A stretch of DNA of 64,000 nt from Planomonospora sp. ID67723 (GCF_015711605.1 NZ_JABTEZ010000007.1:62001-126000), one strand, 5' to 3'. Counted from the stretch's first letter, positions 43,173 to 52,251 are shown. Program-made: numbers and translations. Notes: generated by a model from the letters alone, not told the origin.

Positions 43173-44264
43173 ATGAAATGGTGGCGGTCTCGCCGCAAGA
43201 GCGCGGACGTCCACCCGGTGGTGCAGTCCCACGACTCACTGATGGCAGCGCTCGACAAGGCCCCCGCGGTGTTGCTGATCGTCAACGAGGCCGGGGACGT
43301 CCTGTACCGCAACCAGGCGGCTGACAAGCTCATGCAGGACACGATCGCGACCTACGGGATCGAGGCCCTGATGATGCTGGCCGAGAGCCTCAAGACCCAC
43401 CTGCGCAAGGCGTCCTCTTTCCCGTACACCTCGCTGTCCACCCTGGACCTCGAAGGTCAGACGACCTACGGGTCGATGGGCTTCGACCGGATTCCCGGCG
43501 GCTACATCGTGACCTGGGAGGACGCGACCGATCGGGTGCGGACCGACAAGGCCGTGCGGGAGCTGAGCCAGGAGCTCTCCGCGACCAGCGCGCTCCTGGC
43601 CGAGGCCGGCGAGGAGCTGTCGCGCACCGCCGGGGAGAGCGCGGGGCAGGCGGAGACCGTCTCGCACAGCTCCACGGAGCTGACCGAGAGCATCCAGGAG
43701 ATCTCCCAGGGGGTCAGCAGCGCCGCATCCAGCACCGCGACGGCCGTGGAGTCCGCCCGCGACGCCACCCGCAGGATGGAGCAGCTGCAGGAGTCCAGCC
43801 GGCAGATCGGCAGCATCACCAAGCTGATCACCGAGATCGCCGAGCAGACCAAGCTGCTCGCCCTGAACGCCACCATCGAGTCCGCCCGCGCCGGTGAGAT
43901 GGGCAAGGGCTTCGCGGTCGTGGCCAGCGAGGTCAAGGACCTGGCCGCCCGTACGGCCGAGGCGACCGCCCAGATCACCGACATGATCGACGGCATCCAG
44001 GCGGAGAGCACCCAGGCCGCCGCGGGGATCTCCGGCATCGCCAGCCTGATCGACGCCGTCGCCGAGCAGCAGACGCTGATCGCCGCCGCGGTGGAGGAGC
44101 AGAGCGCGACCAGCGCGGAGATGTCCCGCGGGATGGCCTCGGTCGCCGGTTCCGGGCAGGCCGCGGCCCAGGCGGCCGAGACCGTGCTCACCGCCGCCGC
44201 ACGGCTGAGGGACCAGTCCGCGCAGCTCAGCCAGGTGGCCGACGTCGTGGTGGCCGGGCGCTGA
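43173..44264 (+). CDS. Soluble PAS-type chemoreceptor (MCP3)
   Basis: 363 residues from ATG 43173 with GAAGGAG upstream. No membrane segment. An N-terminal PAS-like domain ([28 protein letters not shown] ... [13 protein letters not shown]) leads directly to the signalling domain with tip [39 protein letters not shown]. The tip departs from the others (EQTK, IESARAG, LAARTA) and the coiled coil is shorter, so it may form a separate cytoplasmic array. PAS cofactor unknown. Confidence 0.93.
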   Translation: MKWWRSRRKSADVHPVVQSHDSLMAALDKAPAVLLIVNEAGDVLYRNQAADKLMQDTIATYGIEALMMLAESLKTHLRKASSFPYTSLSTLDLEGQTTYGSMGFDRIPGGYIVTWEDATDRVRTDKAVRELSQELSATSALLAEAGEELSRTAGESAGQAETVSHSSTELTESIQEISQGVSSAASSTATAVESARDATRRMEQLQESSRQIGSITKLITEIAEQTKLLALNATIESARAGEMGKGFAVVASEVKDLAARTAEATAQITDMIDGIQAESTQAAAGISGIASLIDAVAEQQTLIAAAVEEQSATSAEMSRGMASVAGSGQAAAQAAETVLTAAARLRDQSAQLSQVADVVVAGR

Positions 44265-44311
44265 GCCGGGGCACCACGACGGCGCTCTGAGATCGGGCGC
44301 AACACGGCGTC

Positions 44312-44351
44312 CGACCGGGGCCGCTTCCCCGCAGGGAAGCGGCCCCGGTCG
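44312..44351 (+). terminator. Strong terminator hairpin after MCP3
   Basis: 18-base perfect stem (CGACCGGGGCCGCTTCCC and its complement) with loop CGCA. Confidence 0.82.
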
Positions 44352-44418
44352 CGTCGGCGGGTCGGGGCGGCGGGTCGAGGCGGTCGTTCCCCGGACGGAG
44401 GCCCGGCTCGGGAGCGCC

Positions 44419-44448
44419 CCTCAGATAAGGGCGGCTGGTGCCGATGGG
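44419..44448 (+). promoter_or_regulatory. Sigma-28-type promoter of MCP4
   Basis: CCTCA, 16 bases, GCCGATGGG on the plus strand, about 33 bases before the start at 44482. Confidence 0.8.
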
Positions 44449-44481
44449 ATGAGAAATATCTCACCACCTCGAAAAGGTGCC

Positions 44482-46068
44482 ATGATGCGTCGACTTGTAA
44501 GAGACCTGTCACTCGGCTGGAAGCTCCGCGCGGGGTTCGGCATCGTCCTGGCACTGCTGATCGTGGTGGTCGCCGACGGTTTCGCCGTCCGCGACGACCT
44601 CAACGAGCAGGCCCGCCGGGTGGCCGAGGAGATCGATCCGAAGGCCCGGACGGTGGCGCTGCTGCAGTTCCGCTTCTCCGACATGTACGGCCTGCAGACC
44701 GCCTACACGGCCTCCGAGGCGTCCAGGGACGCCAAGCGCGAGTTCTTCATCGGGGCCCGTGACAAGGCCGCCGCGCTGGTCGAGGAGGTCGAGGCGATGG
44801 CCTCCCCCGGAGAGCAGCGCGAGGCCGTCGCCACGATCCGCGATGGATTCGATGAGTTCATCCGAATTGACGAGCAGGTGTGGACGGCCATGCGGTCAGG
44901 TGACCGCGAGGAGGCCGTCCGCCTCAGCAACGACGTCGAGGGCCCGCCGTACTTCAAGGCCATGGACGCCGCCGCGGCGTTCGACGCCTCGGTCGTGGCC
45001 GAGCGCAACGCCCAGCTCGCCGCCCTGGCCGAGAGCCGCGACGCGGCCAACCGGCGCGCCGGCCTGCTCGCCGCCGTGGCCGTCCTGCTCGGGGCGGCCT
45101 GCGCCGTCCTGCTCACCCGTACGGTGCGCAAGCCGGTCGAGCGCGTCGTCGACATCCTGGAGAAGGTCGCCGGCGGCGACCTGACCCCGCGCCTGGGGAT
45201 CGACCGCGGCGACGAGATCGGCCGCATGAGCACGGCGCTGGACGAGGCGCTGGAGCGGATCTCCGGCACCCTGCGGGGCATCGCCGAGAACACCGACCAG
45301 GTCGCCCACGCGGCCGGCGACCTGAACGGGCTCGCCGCGAGCCTCAACGGCGACTCCGCCCAGGCCTCCGTCGAGGTCGCCTCGGTCGCCTCGGCCGCCG
45401 GGGACGTCTCCCACCACCTGGAGAGCGTGGCCAGCGGTTCGGAGGAGATGGGGGCCTCGATCAGCGAGATCTCCCGCAACACCTCCGCCGCCGCGTCCGT
45501 CGCCGACGCGACGGTCGCCAAGGTGAACGACGCCACCGAGACCGTCGCCCGTCTCGGCGAGTCGTCCGCCCAGATCAGCAACGTCGTCAAGCTGATCACC
45601 TCGATCGCCGAGCAGACCAACCTGCTGGCGCTCAACGCCACCATCGAGGCCGCCCGCGCCGGCGAGGCCGGCAAGGGCTTCGCGGTCGTGGCGGGCGAGG
45701 TCAAGGACCTGGCCCAGGAGACCGCCAAGGCCACCGAGGACATCTCCAGGCGCGTGCAGGCCATCCAGGCCGACACCGCCGACGCGGTGTCGGCGATCGA
45801 CCAGATCGCCTCGGTGATCAGCAAGATCAGTGAGGCGCAGCAGACCATCGCCGCGGCCGTCGAGGAGCAGACCGCGACCACCGAGGAGATGAACCGCGGC
45901 GTCTCCAGCGCCGCCGGGGGCAGCTCCAAGATCGCTGCCAGCATCTCCGGCGTCTCCGCCGTCGTGGAGCGCGCCCGCCTGGGCGCCGAGCGGTCGCAGC
46001 AGTCCGCCGACGCGCTGGCCACGATGAGCGGCGAGCTCCGCCGGCTGGTCGGCCGGTTCCGCTTCTGA
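44482..46068 (+). CDS. Methyl-accepting chemotaxis protein (MCP4)
   Basis: 528 residues from ATG 44482 with AAAAGG upstream; an in-frame ATG at 44449 directly follows the -10 element and is excluded. Membrane segments at about 17-37 and 190-212 flank a helical-bundle sensor. HAMP (TVRKPVERVVDILEKVAGGDLTPRL), then the tip [39 protein letters not shown]. Ligand unknown. Confidence 0.95.
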   Translation: MMRRLVRDLSLGWKLRAGFGIVLALLIVVVADGFAVRDDLNEQARRVAEEIDPKARTVALLQFRFSDMYGLQTAYTASEASRDAKREFFIGARDKAAALVEEVEAMASPGEQREAVATIRDGFDEFIRIDEQVWTAMRSGDREEAVRLSNDVEGPPYFKAMDAAAAFDASVVAERNAQLAALAESRDAANRRAGLLAAVAVLLGAACAVLLTRTVRKPVERVVDILEKVAGGDLTPRLGIDRGDEIGRMSTALDEALERISGTLRGIAENTDQVAHAAGDLNGLAASLNGDSAQASVEVASVASAAGDVSHHLESVASGSEEMGASISEISRNTSAAASVADATVAKVNDATETVARLGESSAQISNVVKLITSIAEQTNLLALNATIEAARAGEAGKGFAVVAGEVKDLAQETAKATEDISRRVQAIQADTADAVSAIDQIASVISKISEAQQTIAAAVEEQTATTEEMNRGVSSAAGGSSKIAASISGVSAVVERARLGAERSQQSADALATMSGELRRLVGRFRF

Positions 46069-46079
46069 CCCGAAGTCGC

Positions 46080-46130
46080 CGGTGGATGTCCCGGTTCCTG
46101 GAATTCGCCCACGAACCGGGGCATCCACCG
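46080..46130 (+). terminator. Terminator hairpin after MCP4
   Basis: 18-base stem (CGGTGGATG-T-CCCGGTTC against GAACCGGG-G-CATCCACCG, one U-G pair) with a 15-base loop. Confidence 0.75.
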
Positions 46131-46323
46131 AGGCGCACCCGGCCTCATCCACCGCGACCATCCGCAGTGCTGCGGCCTCCGGGCCCAGGAGGCCGGCAAG
46201 AGCCGCCGTCCCCGTGACGGGCACGGTGCCGGGCCGGCTCGGGCTCGGCTGATCTCCATGTCCGCCGGCCCGGGATCGAAGGGTCCGTGGCCGCCGGACC
46301 GGGCGGTGGCGGCCGCCGACCGT

Positions 46324-46342
46324 CGTCAATACAGTATTGACG
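46324..46342. promoter_or_regulatory. Palindromic operator overlapping a start region
   Basis: CGTCAATAC-A-GTATTGACG, perfect nine-base arms, ends at the base before GTG 46343. Binding would block both transcription and leaderless translation of the following gene. Confidence 0.6.
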
Positions 46343-47224
46343 GTGCCCACGAGAACGATCCGCGCCGTACCGGAGTCCGACGCCCTGCGCCGCGTCGAGG
46401 AGATCATCGCTCGGCGCTCCCGCTGCGACGACCCCGACCTGGAGGCCCTTCCCGACGGGCCGCTCGAGGTGGCCTCCTACGTGGCGGCCCACCGGCGCGT
46501 GCCCGGCGAGGTGCTCCGGCGCGACGTCCTGGACGCCCTGGTCCTGCTGGAGTACGGCAGGCGCGCGATCCCCGCCCTGCCCGGCCGCCTGGACCGGCTG
46601 GAGTCCCGGCTCCTCGCCCTCGGTGTCGAGGCCGGGCTGAGTCTGGGGGAGCTGGCGGGCGCGCTGGGGCTCCGCTCCCGCCAGGCCGTACAGCACCGCA
46701 TCCTCCGCCACGCCGCCGCCGAACGGGGCGGGCCGCGCAGCGAGGTCGCCGAGCGGGCCGCACGCCGTACCGAGTCGCGGGAGCGGGCCTGGCTGGACCG
46801 GAACGGAGCCGCCCTGCTGACCTGCACCGCCCGGCTGCTGGAGCACCGCGACCTGCTCGCCACCGCGAGCACCGGCTCCCCCTCCGCGGATCCCGCACCC
46901 GGCGTCCCGTCCGAGGGCCCCGCGCCCGCCGCTCCCCCCGGTGCCGCGTCCGGCCCCGCTCCGGACCCCGCGCGGCTTCCGGACCCCGACCTGGCCGAGG
47001 CCTTCGACGAGCTGGCCGAGTCCCTCTCCCGCGTCCCGGACGACCCCGGCCACCCCGGCCGCGTCACCCGGATCCGCCACCTGGCCGCCCGCCTGCGCCT
47101 CCTCCTGGCCGACCTCGCCCCCGCCGCGCTCCCCGGCGACCACCCGGTCCACGTCCTGCTGGCGCGCACCGCCCGCCTGGCCGCCGCCCACCAGTCCGTG
47201 AGCTCCTCCGGCGGGGCCGACTAG
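46343..47224 (+). CDS. Putative helix-turn-helix regulator
   Basis: 293 residues from GTG 46343 (TTG 46337 is also in frame but inside the palindrome). A helix-turn-helix is suggested by SLGELAGALGLRSRQAVQHRI at about 98-118. The N-part (LEVASYVAAHRRVPGEVLRRDVLDALVLLEYGRRAIPALPGRLDRLE) is helical, and residues 170-220 are a Pro/Ala/Ser-rich linker. Related actinobacterial proteins are annotated only as hypothetical or, dubiously, type III effectors. The operator at its start points to self-control. Confidence 0.65.
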   Translation: MPTRTIRAVPESDALRRVEEIIARRSRCDDPDLEALPDGPLEVASYVAAHRRVPGEVLRRDVLDALVLLEYGRRAIPALPGRLDRLESRLLALGVEAGLSLGELAGALGLRSRQAVQHRILRHAAAERGGPRSEVAERAARRTESRERAWLDRNGAALLTCTARLLEHRDLLATASTGSPSADPAPGVPSEGPAPAAPPGAASGPAPDPARLPDPDLAEAFDELAESLSRVPDDPGHPGRVTRIRHLAARLRLLLADLAPAALPGDHPVHVLLARTARLAAAHQSVSSSGGAD

Positions 47225-47259
47225 GTGTACACAATGAGCACATGCATTAATGTGTCCAC

Positions 47260-47556
47260 ATGGAGATGGAGCAGATCGGGATCGTCGAAGCCCGTAAGCG
47301 CCTGGGCACCCTGGTGTCCCGCGCCGTGCACGGCCACATCCCGGTGCGCATCAGCCGCTCGGCCGACGAGCACGCCGTGCTCATCGGCGAAGAGGAGTAC
47401 GCCGAGCTCCAGCGGCTCCGGGCGCAAGCCGAGGTCGCGGAGATGAAGGAACGCATGGCGGCCGTGGAGCGCGGCGAGGCCCGGCTGACCGGCTTCGCCG
47501 GCAAGGAGGCGGCCTACGCCCACTTCGGCGTGCCGCTGCCGGGCACACGTGACTGA
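47260..47556 (+). CDS. Phd/YefM-type antitoxin
   Basis: 98 residues: MEQIGIVEARKRLGTLVSRAVHGHIPVRISRSADEHAVLIGEEEYAELQ is the Phd/YefM DNA-binding fold, followed by a helical toxin-binding tail. ATG 47260 (or 47266) has no evident ribosome site; the AT-rich region before it holds GTGTACAC and ATGTGTCCACAT, likely operator repeats. Coupled to the next gene (TGATG). Confidence 0.85.
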   Translation: MEMEQIGIVEARKRLGTLVSRAVHGHIPVRISRSADEHAVLIGEEEYAELQRLRAQAEVAEMKERMAAVERGEARLTGFAGKEAAYAHFGVPLPGTRD

Positions 47557-47792
47557 TGCGGACCGTTCTGTGGAGCTCCCAGGCCGAGGAGTCGGTCCTG
47601 AAGCTGCCGCTCGGCCTGCGCGCGGCCGTCCTGGAGACGGTCTACTCCCTGCCGGAGGAGCCCGAGCCGCTCGGCACGCGGCCGTACGGGATGATCCCGG
47701 CCGCTTTCGAGATCGTGACGGACTCCTTCACATTGCGCTACACCTACGGCGACGACCACGTGTCCGTCTGGGTCGTCCGGGCCAACACCTGA
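47556..47792 (+). CDS. RelE/ParE-like toxin
   Basis: 78 residues (MRTVLWSSQAEESVLKLPLGLRAAVLETVYSLPEEPEPLGTRPYGMIPAAFEIVTDSFTLRYTYGDDHVSVWVV). The arrangement of two helices then beta strands fits RelE-type ribonucleases. Start shares a base with the antitoxin stop. Intact, unlike the related gene at 26.5 kb. Confidence 0.75.
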   Translation: MRTVLWSSQAEESVLKLPLGLRAAVLETVYSLPEEPEPLGTRPYGMIPAAFEIVTDSFTLRYTYGDDHVSVWVVRANT

Positions 47793-47815
47793 TCCGGGAG
47801 TCCTGAGCGCGCGGG

Positions 47816-47847
47816 GCCGTCCGGCGGGAGGCACCCCGCCGGACGGC
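47816..47847. terminator. Bidirectional terminator hairpin
   Basis: 13-base perfect stem GCCGTCCGGCGGG / CCCGCCGGACGGC, six-base loop, between the convergent toxin and VOC genes. Confidence 0.78.
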
Positions 47848-47896
47848 GTCCCGCATGTTTCTCGCCGGACGCGCCTCTCCCCGGCCCCGCGGCCGG

Positions 47897-48316
47897 TCAT
47901 GCCTGCCGGAATGATCCAAGAATGTCCAGGTAGTGCGGGTTGTACATGACGCCCAGGATGTTGCCGAACGGATCGGTCACCGAGGCCGTCACGAACCCCT
48001 TGCCGCGGTCCACGGGCCTGTCGTGCTCCACCGCCCCCATGGCCAGCAGCTTCTCGAAGACCGCCTGCACGTCGTCGACGTGCCAGTACACGATGGCTCC
48101 GGCCGGACCGGACGACGGGCGCCAGGGCGCGTAGCGGCTGTCGATGATGCCCAGCTCGTGCTGGTAGTCGCCGAGGCGGAATTCGACGTACCCCAGGCTG
48201 CCGTCCGGTCCGTGGCGGTTGAAGTACGGCTCCAGGCCCAGCAGTTCGGTGTACCACCGCTTGGCCGCCTCCAGATCGTCGGCGTAGAACGAGACGGTGG
48301 TGAGTCCTCGCAGCAT
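47897..48316 (-). CDS. VOC (glyoxalase/bleomycin-resistance) family protein
   Basis: 139 residues from ATG 48316 with GGGAG seven bases upstream; GTG 48361 would add a poor extension. Two beta-alpha-beta-beta-beta modules (LRGLTTVSFYADDLEAAKRWYTELLGLEPYF; GAIVYWHVDDVQAVFEKLLAMGA ... SVTDPFGNILGVMYNP). His and Glu metal-ligand positions are not all evident. Enzyme or resistance protein; substrate unknown. An inverted repeat at 48379-48403 may be its operator. Confidence 0.82.
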   Translation of the reverse strand: MLRGLTTVSFYADDLEAAKRWYTELLGLEPYFNRHGPDGSLGYVEFRLGDYQHELGIIDSRYAPWRPSSGPAGAIVYWHVDDVQAVFEKLLAMGAVEHDRPVDRGKGFVTASVTDPFGNILGVMYNPHYLDILGSFRQA

Positions 48317-48378
48317 CTGTGCTCCCTGGGTCGCGGCGGGATCCGCCGTGGTGACTGACACAGATCATTCTCCGCTTC

Positions 48379-48403
48379 AAAGTGCTCATCCACTGAGCAC
48401 TTT
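48379..48403. promoter_or_regulatory. Inverted repeat AAAGTGCTCA-N5-TGAGCACTTT
   Basis: Perfect ten-base arms, 62 bases upstream of the VOC start. Followed on the plus strand by TTT, so it also looks like an intrinsic terminator, but no plus-strand gene ends here. An ArsR- or TetR-type operator is the better reading. Confidence 0.5.
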
Positions 48404-48499
48404 TTTCGGCGAAGTCAATTTCGTGCCGACCTCCAGGAGGTTCCAGCCGACATCCGGCAGTCGATCTCCGCATGGCCGTACCGGAACGCGGGAACGCCG

Positions 48500-48535
48500 A
48501 AGGCGCCGCCCCCCACGGGAGGGGGACGGCGCCTT
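48500..48535 (-). terminator. Terminator hairpin of the che operon
   Basis: Outer stem AAGGCGCCG / CGGCGCCTT with an inner C5/G5 stem, 38 bases past the last che gene. Confidence 0.7.
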
Positions 48536-48573
48536 GCGGGTTGAACTCCCTGTCCGGCCGGGCTGCGGGCCGG

Positions 48574-49062
48574 TCAGCCGGCCAGGGAGAGCCAGAACTT
48601 CCCCTTGCCGTACCCGCCGATCTCGACCACCAGATCGAGGCGGGCACCGAGGGCGAGCAGGCGGGCGATGGCGTCCGCCGGCGCGGTCTCGCCGGGCATG
48701 TACGACTCGTACAGCTTCAGGTGAGGCAAGTCCAACTGGTTGAGCATGCCGGTGATGATGTTGCAGACCTCGCGCACGTTGTCCGCGAGCATCGGGGTCA
48801 GCTCCCCGTCCTCGATCGACGCCTCCGCACCGCCGGCCGGGATCAGGCCGATGGCCGCCCCGGCGTAGGAGGCGAGCTTGAGGTCCATGCCTGCCACTGC
48901 CGTGAGTTTCCTCGAGTTGTCGACGTAGAGGGCTACGACCGCCTTGTTCAGGTCGGCGGTGACCGCGGGGTCGGTTGCGCCCACGGTGACAGGACGGCCG
49001 AGCAGGTCCTCGAACAGGTCCTTGATGTTCTTCGGGACCGGAAGTGTCGACATGGCAGGCAT
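48574..49062 (-). CDS. CheX/CheC-like protein
   Basis: 162 residues. MLADNVREVCNIITGMLNQ contains one ExxN pair (E-V-C-N), the residues by which CheX/CheC phosphatases reach CheY-P, and overall length and helical pattern fit. Otherwise divergent from the CheX two genes upstream. Starts directly after the cheY stop (or at ATG 49053). Could be a second phosphatase or a scaffold. Confidence 0.65.
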   Translation of the reverse strand: MPAMSTLPVPKNIKDLFEDLLGRPVTVGATDPAVTADLNKAVVALYVDNSRKLTAVAGMDLKLASYAGAAIGLIPAGGAEASIEDGELTPMLADNVREVCNIITGMLNQLDLPHLKLYESYMPGETAPADAIARLLALGARLDLVVEIGGYGKGKFWLSLAG

Positions 49063-49425
49063 CTACCCCAGGATCGGACCGAGAACGTCGGTGAAATTGT
49101 CCGCGGTGAACGGCTTGGTGATCAGGAAGAGTGCACCGGCCTGCTCGGCCATCTGCCGCATCTCGTCAGTGCCCTCCGAAGTGACGAACCCGAACGGCAC
49201 GTTCACCCCACCGGCTCGCAGTGCCCGCAGAACCTCGATGCCGGTCATTTCTGGCATGTTCCAGTCCGAGAGAACCAGGTCGGGCTTCTCGGAGATCGCG
49301 AGGTCGTGAGCCTCGCGACCGTCGGCCGCCTCGACGAGCTCGTGCCCGCCGAAACCGGCCTGACGCAGGGTCCTCGTGACGATCTGACGCATGACCCGGC
49401 TGTCGTCAGCGATGAGAATCTTCAT
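49063..49425 (-). CDS. cheY: Chemotaxis response regulator CheY
   Basis: 120 residues, a single receiver domain: acidic pair Asp7-Asp8, phosphoacceptor Asp54 in LVLSDWNMPEM, Thr/Ser in FVTSEG and Lys in TKPF. The longer frame above lacks family sequence. Paired with the CheX-like gene downstream. Confidence 0.93.
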   Translation of the reverse strand: MKILIADDSRVMRQIVTRTLRQAGFGGHELVEAADGREAHDLAISEKPDLVLSDWNMPEMTGIEVLRALRAGGVNVPFGFVTSEGTDEMRQMAEQAGALFLITKPFTADNFTDVLGPILG

Positions 49426-49439
49426 GATGTGAGGTTTCC

Positions 49440-49901
49440 TTACCCAGTGCTCTTGCTGGTCCACACACTGATCGCGATCGGCTCGTTCTGCCAGCTACCC
49501 CGCAGGTGGCAGACCTCCACCGCCGCCGGCCACTTATTGACACCTTCGTCGATTGTCGCCACGTGCGGGAGGGAGAGCAGGGAGCCGTCGGGCAAAAGGC
49601 TCTTGACGTTGCCGCCGATCACGTTCACCAGCTCGCCGACGGCGTCGGCGATGTCGTCGCGGGTGACCTCCTCGTCCTCCATGCCCATCAGCGCGGAGGC
49701 CGCCAGTTTGGAGGCCGGCTCGGAGAAGGACATGACGACATGTCCTTCCCAGGCGCCCGTCACCGAGACCGCGGCGATCACGCAGGGCATGCCCGGGGCC
49801 TCCTCCGAGGGGAGGAAGGGGTTGATCCCCTCGGGATCGAGGTAGGAGAGCCAGACCTGCTCGGTGATGGCCTGCAGGTCGTCAGTGGTGGGAGAGGTCA
49901 T
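49440..49901 (-). CDS. cheX: CheX-type CheY-P phosphatase
   Basis: 153 residues. IADAVGELVNVIGGNVKSLLPDG carries the ExxN motif (E-L-V-N) and the GGN that follows in CheX; CVIAAVSVTGAWEGHVVMSFSEPASKLAASALMGM is the preceding strand-helix unit. Overlaps the upstream cheY stop. Confidence 0.88.
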   Translation of the reverse strand: MTSPTTDDLQAITEQVWLSYLDPEGINPFLPSEEAPGMPCVIAAVSVTGAWEGHVVMSFSEPASKLAASALMGMEDEEVTRDDIADAVGELVNVIGGNVKSLLPDGSLLSLPHVATIDEGVNKWPAAVEVCHLRGSWQNEPIAISVWTSKSTG

Positions 49902-50284
49902 GACAGGGTTCCGCTCGGTACGAGGCCCAGGAGGGCCAGCTTCTCCGTAATGGCGTCGGGGGTGAACGGCTTGATGACGTATTCGTGCGCCCCGGCGGCC
50001 AGCGCGCGGACGATCTGCCCGTGCTCGCTCTCCGTGGTCACCATCATCAGCGTTATCTGCCGGAACCGCTCCTGGGAGCGGACCGCCGAGACGAACTCCA
50101 GCCCGTTCATCTCCGGCATGTTCCAGTCGATGAGCGCCACCTGCGGCGGCTCACTCATCGACTCCAGCAGGTCCAGGGCCTCTCGGCCATTGCCGGCTTC
50201 GTGTACTTCGAAGCCCAGCTGCGTGACGATGCGGCGCAGGATGAGGCGCATCGCTCGCGAGTCGTCGATCACCATGGCGTGCAC
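49898..50284 (-). CDS. cheY: Chemotaxis response regulator CheY
   Basis: 128 residues from GTG 50284: Asp7-Asp8, phosphoacceptor Asp53 in ALIDWNMPEMNG, Thr in MMVTTESE and Lys in IKPF. About as close to CheY of alpha- and actinobacteria as the other copy; the two probably share the CheA signal. Confidence 0.93.
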   Translation of the reverse strand: MHAMVIDDSRAMRLILRRIVTQLGFEVHEAGNGREALDLLESMSEPPQVALIDWNMPEMNGLEFVSAVRSQERFRQITLMMVTTESEHGQIVRALAAGAHEYVIKPFTPDAITEKLALLGLVPSGTLS

Positions 50285-50291
50285 CGCGGTG

Positions 50292-51137
50292 TCACCCCTT
50301 TCTCATTGCGCCGACCGGCGCAGTGGTCGCGGCGCGTGGCCTGTATGCCGACGCGCGCCCGGCGACGACGCGTTCGAACCCGTCGTCGATCCCGATGGTC
50401 GTCTCGGCCGCTCCAAGGAAGAGCCAGCCGTCCGGACGCATCAGGCTGCGGATACGCCGCAACACGGAACGTTTGGTCTCCAGATCGAAGTAGATGAGGA
50501 CGTTGCGCAGGAACACCACGTCGAAGGGCTGCACCGGCGGCAGTGGCGCCGCCAGGTTCACCTTCTGGAACGTGATGTTGCGACGCAGCGCGTCGTTCAC
50601 CTGCCATTCCGTACCCGCTCGCTGGAAGTACTTCACCAGCATCGGGACAGGCAGTCCCCGGTTCACTTCGAGCTGGCTGTAGCGGCCGTTCTTCGCCCGC
50701 TCGAGCATCTCCGCGGAGATGTCGGTCGCGAGGATCTCGTACTGCCGGCTGCTCTTCAGAGTCTCCTCCAGGAGCATGGCCAGGCCGTACGGCTCCTGAC
50801 CGCTGGAGCAGGCGGCCGACCAGACGCGCAGCTTCTGCATGGGTGTGCGCTGCTCCATGAGGCCGGGCAGCACGATGTCGGTGAACGCGCTGAACGGCTC
50901 ACGGTCGCGCAGCCACGACGTCTCGTTGGTGGTCAGAGCATCGACGATCTGGTCGGCGAGCGCGCGCTCGCGCTGTGCCCGCGCGACGAACTCCGACACC
51001 GAGGGGGTGCCGGTCCGCCGGGCGAGCGGCAGCAGCCGCGCCTCTACCAGATATTCCTTGCCCGTCTCGAGGACGATCGCCGCCTCGCGCCGGACGAGCC
51101 CGCTTACGAAGGCGAACTCCTGTTGGGTCAGAGCCAT
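50292..51137 (-). CDS. cheR: Chemotaxis methyltransferase CheR
   Basis: 281 residues from ATG 51137. N-terminal helical domain (FAFVSGLVRREAAIVLETGKEYLVEARL), then an AdoMet-binding domain with LRVWSAACSSGQEPYGLAMLLEE and FDVVFLRNVLIYFD. Methylates receptor glutamates. No C-terminal pentapeptide-binding features needed. Four bases after cheB. Confidence 0.95.
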   Translation of the reverse strand: MALTQQEFAFVSGLVRREAAIVLETGKEYLVEARLLPLARRTGTPSVSEFVARAQRERALADQIVDALTTNETSWLRDREPFSAFTDIVLPGLMEQRTPMQKLRVWSAACSSGQEPYGLAMLLEETLKSSRQYEILATDISAEMLERAKNGRYSQLEVNRGLPVPMLVKYFQRAGTEWQVNDALRRNITFQKVNLAAPLPPVQPFDVVFLRNVLIYFDLETKRSVLRRIRSLMRPDGWLFLGAAETTIGIDDGFERVVAGRASAYRPRAATTAPVGAMRKG

Positions 51138-51141
51138 CGGG

Positions 51142-52251
51142 TCATCCTCGGGGCCTGACCGTGCGGCCACCGGCCGCACGGTTGATTAGATGGTGGGAAA
51201 TCTCGTTCAGCGGGAGGACGGAGTGGGCCAGGCCCGCGCCTGCCACCGCTCCCGGCATCCCCCAGACAACCGAGGTGGCCTCGTCCTGGGCGACGATCTC
51301 CGCGCCCTTCGCGATCAGGGACTCGCTTCCGCGCTTGCCGTCCTGGCCCATTCCGGTCAGGATCACGCCCAGCGTCGCCCCGCCGTACACCGTGGCGACC
51401 GACCGGAACAGCACGTCCACGGCGGGACGGCAGAAGTTCTCGGGCGGGCCCTGCTGCAGCTGGGTGAAGACGCCGCCACCGCGCCGCACGACCTCCAGGT
51501 GGTAGTCGCCGGGGGCGATGTACACCGTTCCCGGCTGCACCGGCATGTTGGCCTGGGCCTCGACGACCCTCAGCGCGGCGGAGCGGTCGAGACGCTCGGC
51601 GAACATCTTGGTGAACACCTGCGGCATGTGCTGGACCACGACGATCGGAAGCGCGAACGAGGCGGGAAGCACGCTGACGACCTTGGTCAGGGCGTCCGGT
51701 CCGCCGGTGGAACATCCCACGGCGACCACCTGGGGGGCTCCCGTCCCGACCGCCTGACGCGTCGCGGGCCCGGCACCGGGCCCGGCACCGGGCGCGGTGC
51801 CCGGTGCCGGACGCGGGGCGAGGCGGACCGGGGGCCGAGGCGGCCCGCCGGTCCTGCACAGCGCGTGGATGCGCGGGATGATCTGCTCACGGACGCTCTT
51901 GATCGACTCGGCGACGCTGCCGACGTTGGCCGGCTTGGTGACGTAGTCGCTGGCGCCCGAGGAGAGGGCCTCCAGGGTCGCCGACGCGCCGACCGAGGTC
52001 AAGGTGCTGAACATGATGACCGGCAGGCGCGGATGGACCTTCCGGATCTCCTTGATCGTGGTCAGCCCGTCCATGACCGGCATCTCGATGTCGAGCGTGA
52101 CGATGTCGGGCTTCAGCATCTCGATCTTGGAGAGGGCGACCTTGCCGTTGGGCGCGGTGCCGACCACCTGGATGCCAGGATCCGCACTCAGCGCGTCGAC
52201 AATCAGACGCCGGACGACGACCGAGTCGTCGACCACCAGAACTGATACCAC
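51142..52251 (-). CDS. cheB: Chemotaxis methylesterase/glutaminase CheB
   Basis: 369 residues from GTG 52251 with AGGAGG upstream. Receiver domain with Asp54 in IVTLDIEMPVMDG, a Pro/Gly/Ala linker encoded by short GC repeats, then the esterase domain with Ser in GCSTGGP, His in VVQHMP and Asp in GMGQDGKRG. First gene of the che operon; cheA and cheW are not in this window. Confidence 0.96.
   Translation of the reverse strand: MVSVLVVDDSVVVRRLIVDALSADPGIQVVGTAPNGKVALSKIEMLKPDIVTLDIEMPVMDGLTTIKEIRKVHPRLPVIMFSTLTSVGASATLEALSSGASDYVTKPANVGSVAESIKSVREQIIPRIHALCRTGGPPRPPVRLAPRPAPGTAPGAGPGAGPATRQAVGTGAPQVVAVGCSTGGPDALTKVVSVLPASFALPIVVVQHMPQVFTKMFAERLDRSAALRVVEAQANMPVQPGTVYIAPGDYHLEVVRRGGGVFTQLQQGPPENFCRPAVDVLFRSVATVYGGATLGVILTGMGQDGKRGSESLIAKGAEIVAQDEATSVVWGMPGAVAGAGLAHSVLPLNEISHHLINRAAGGRTVRPRG

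Noticed and set aside
51770-51830. Short GC repeats as a CRISPR or mobile-element signature
   Set aside because: They encode the flexible Pro/Gly/Ala linker of CheB; no spacers, direct-repeat array or transposase were seen anywhere in the window.
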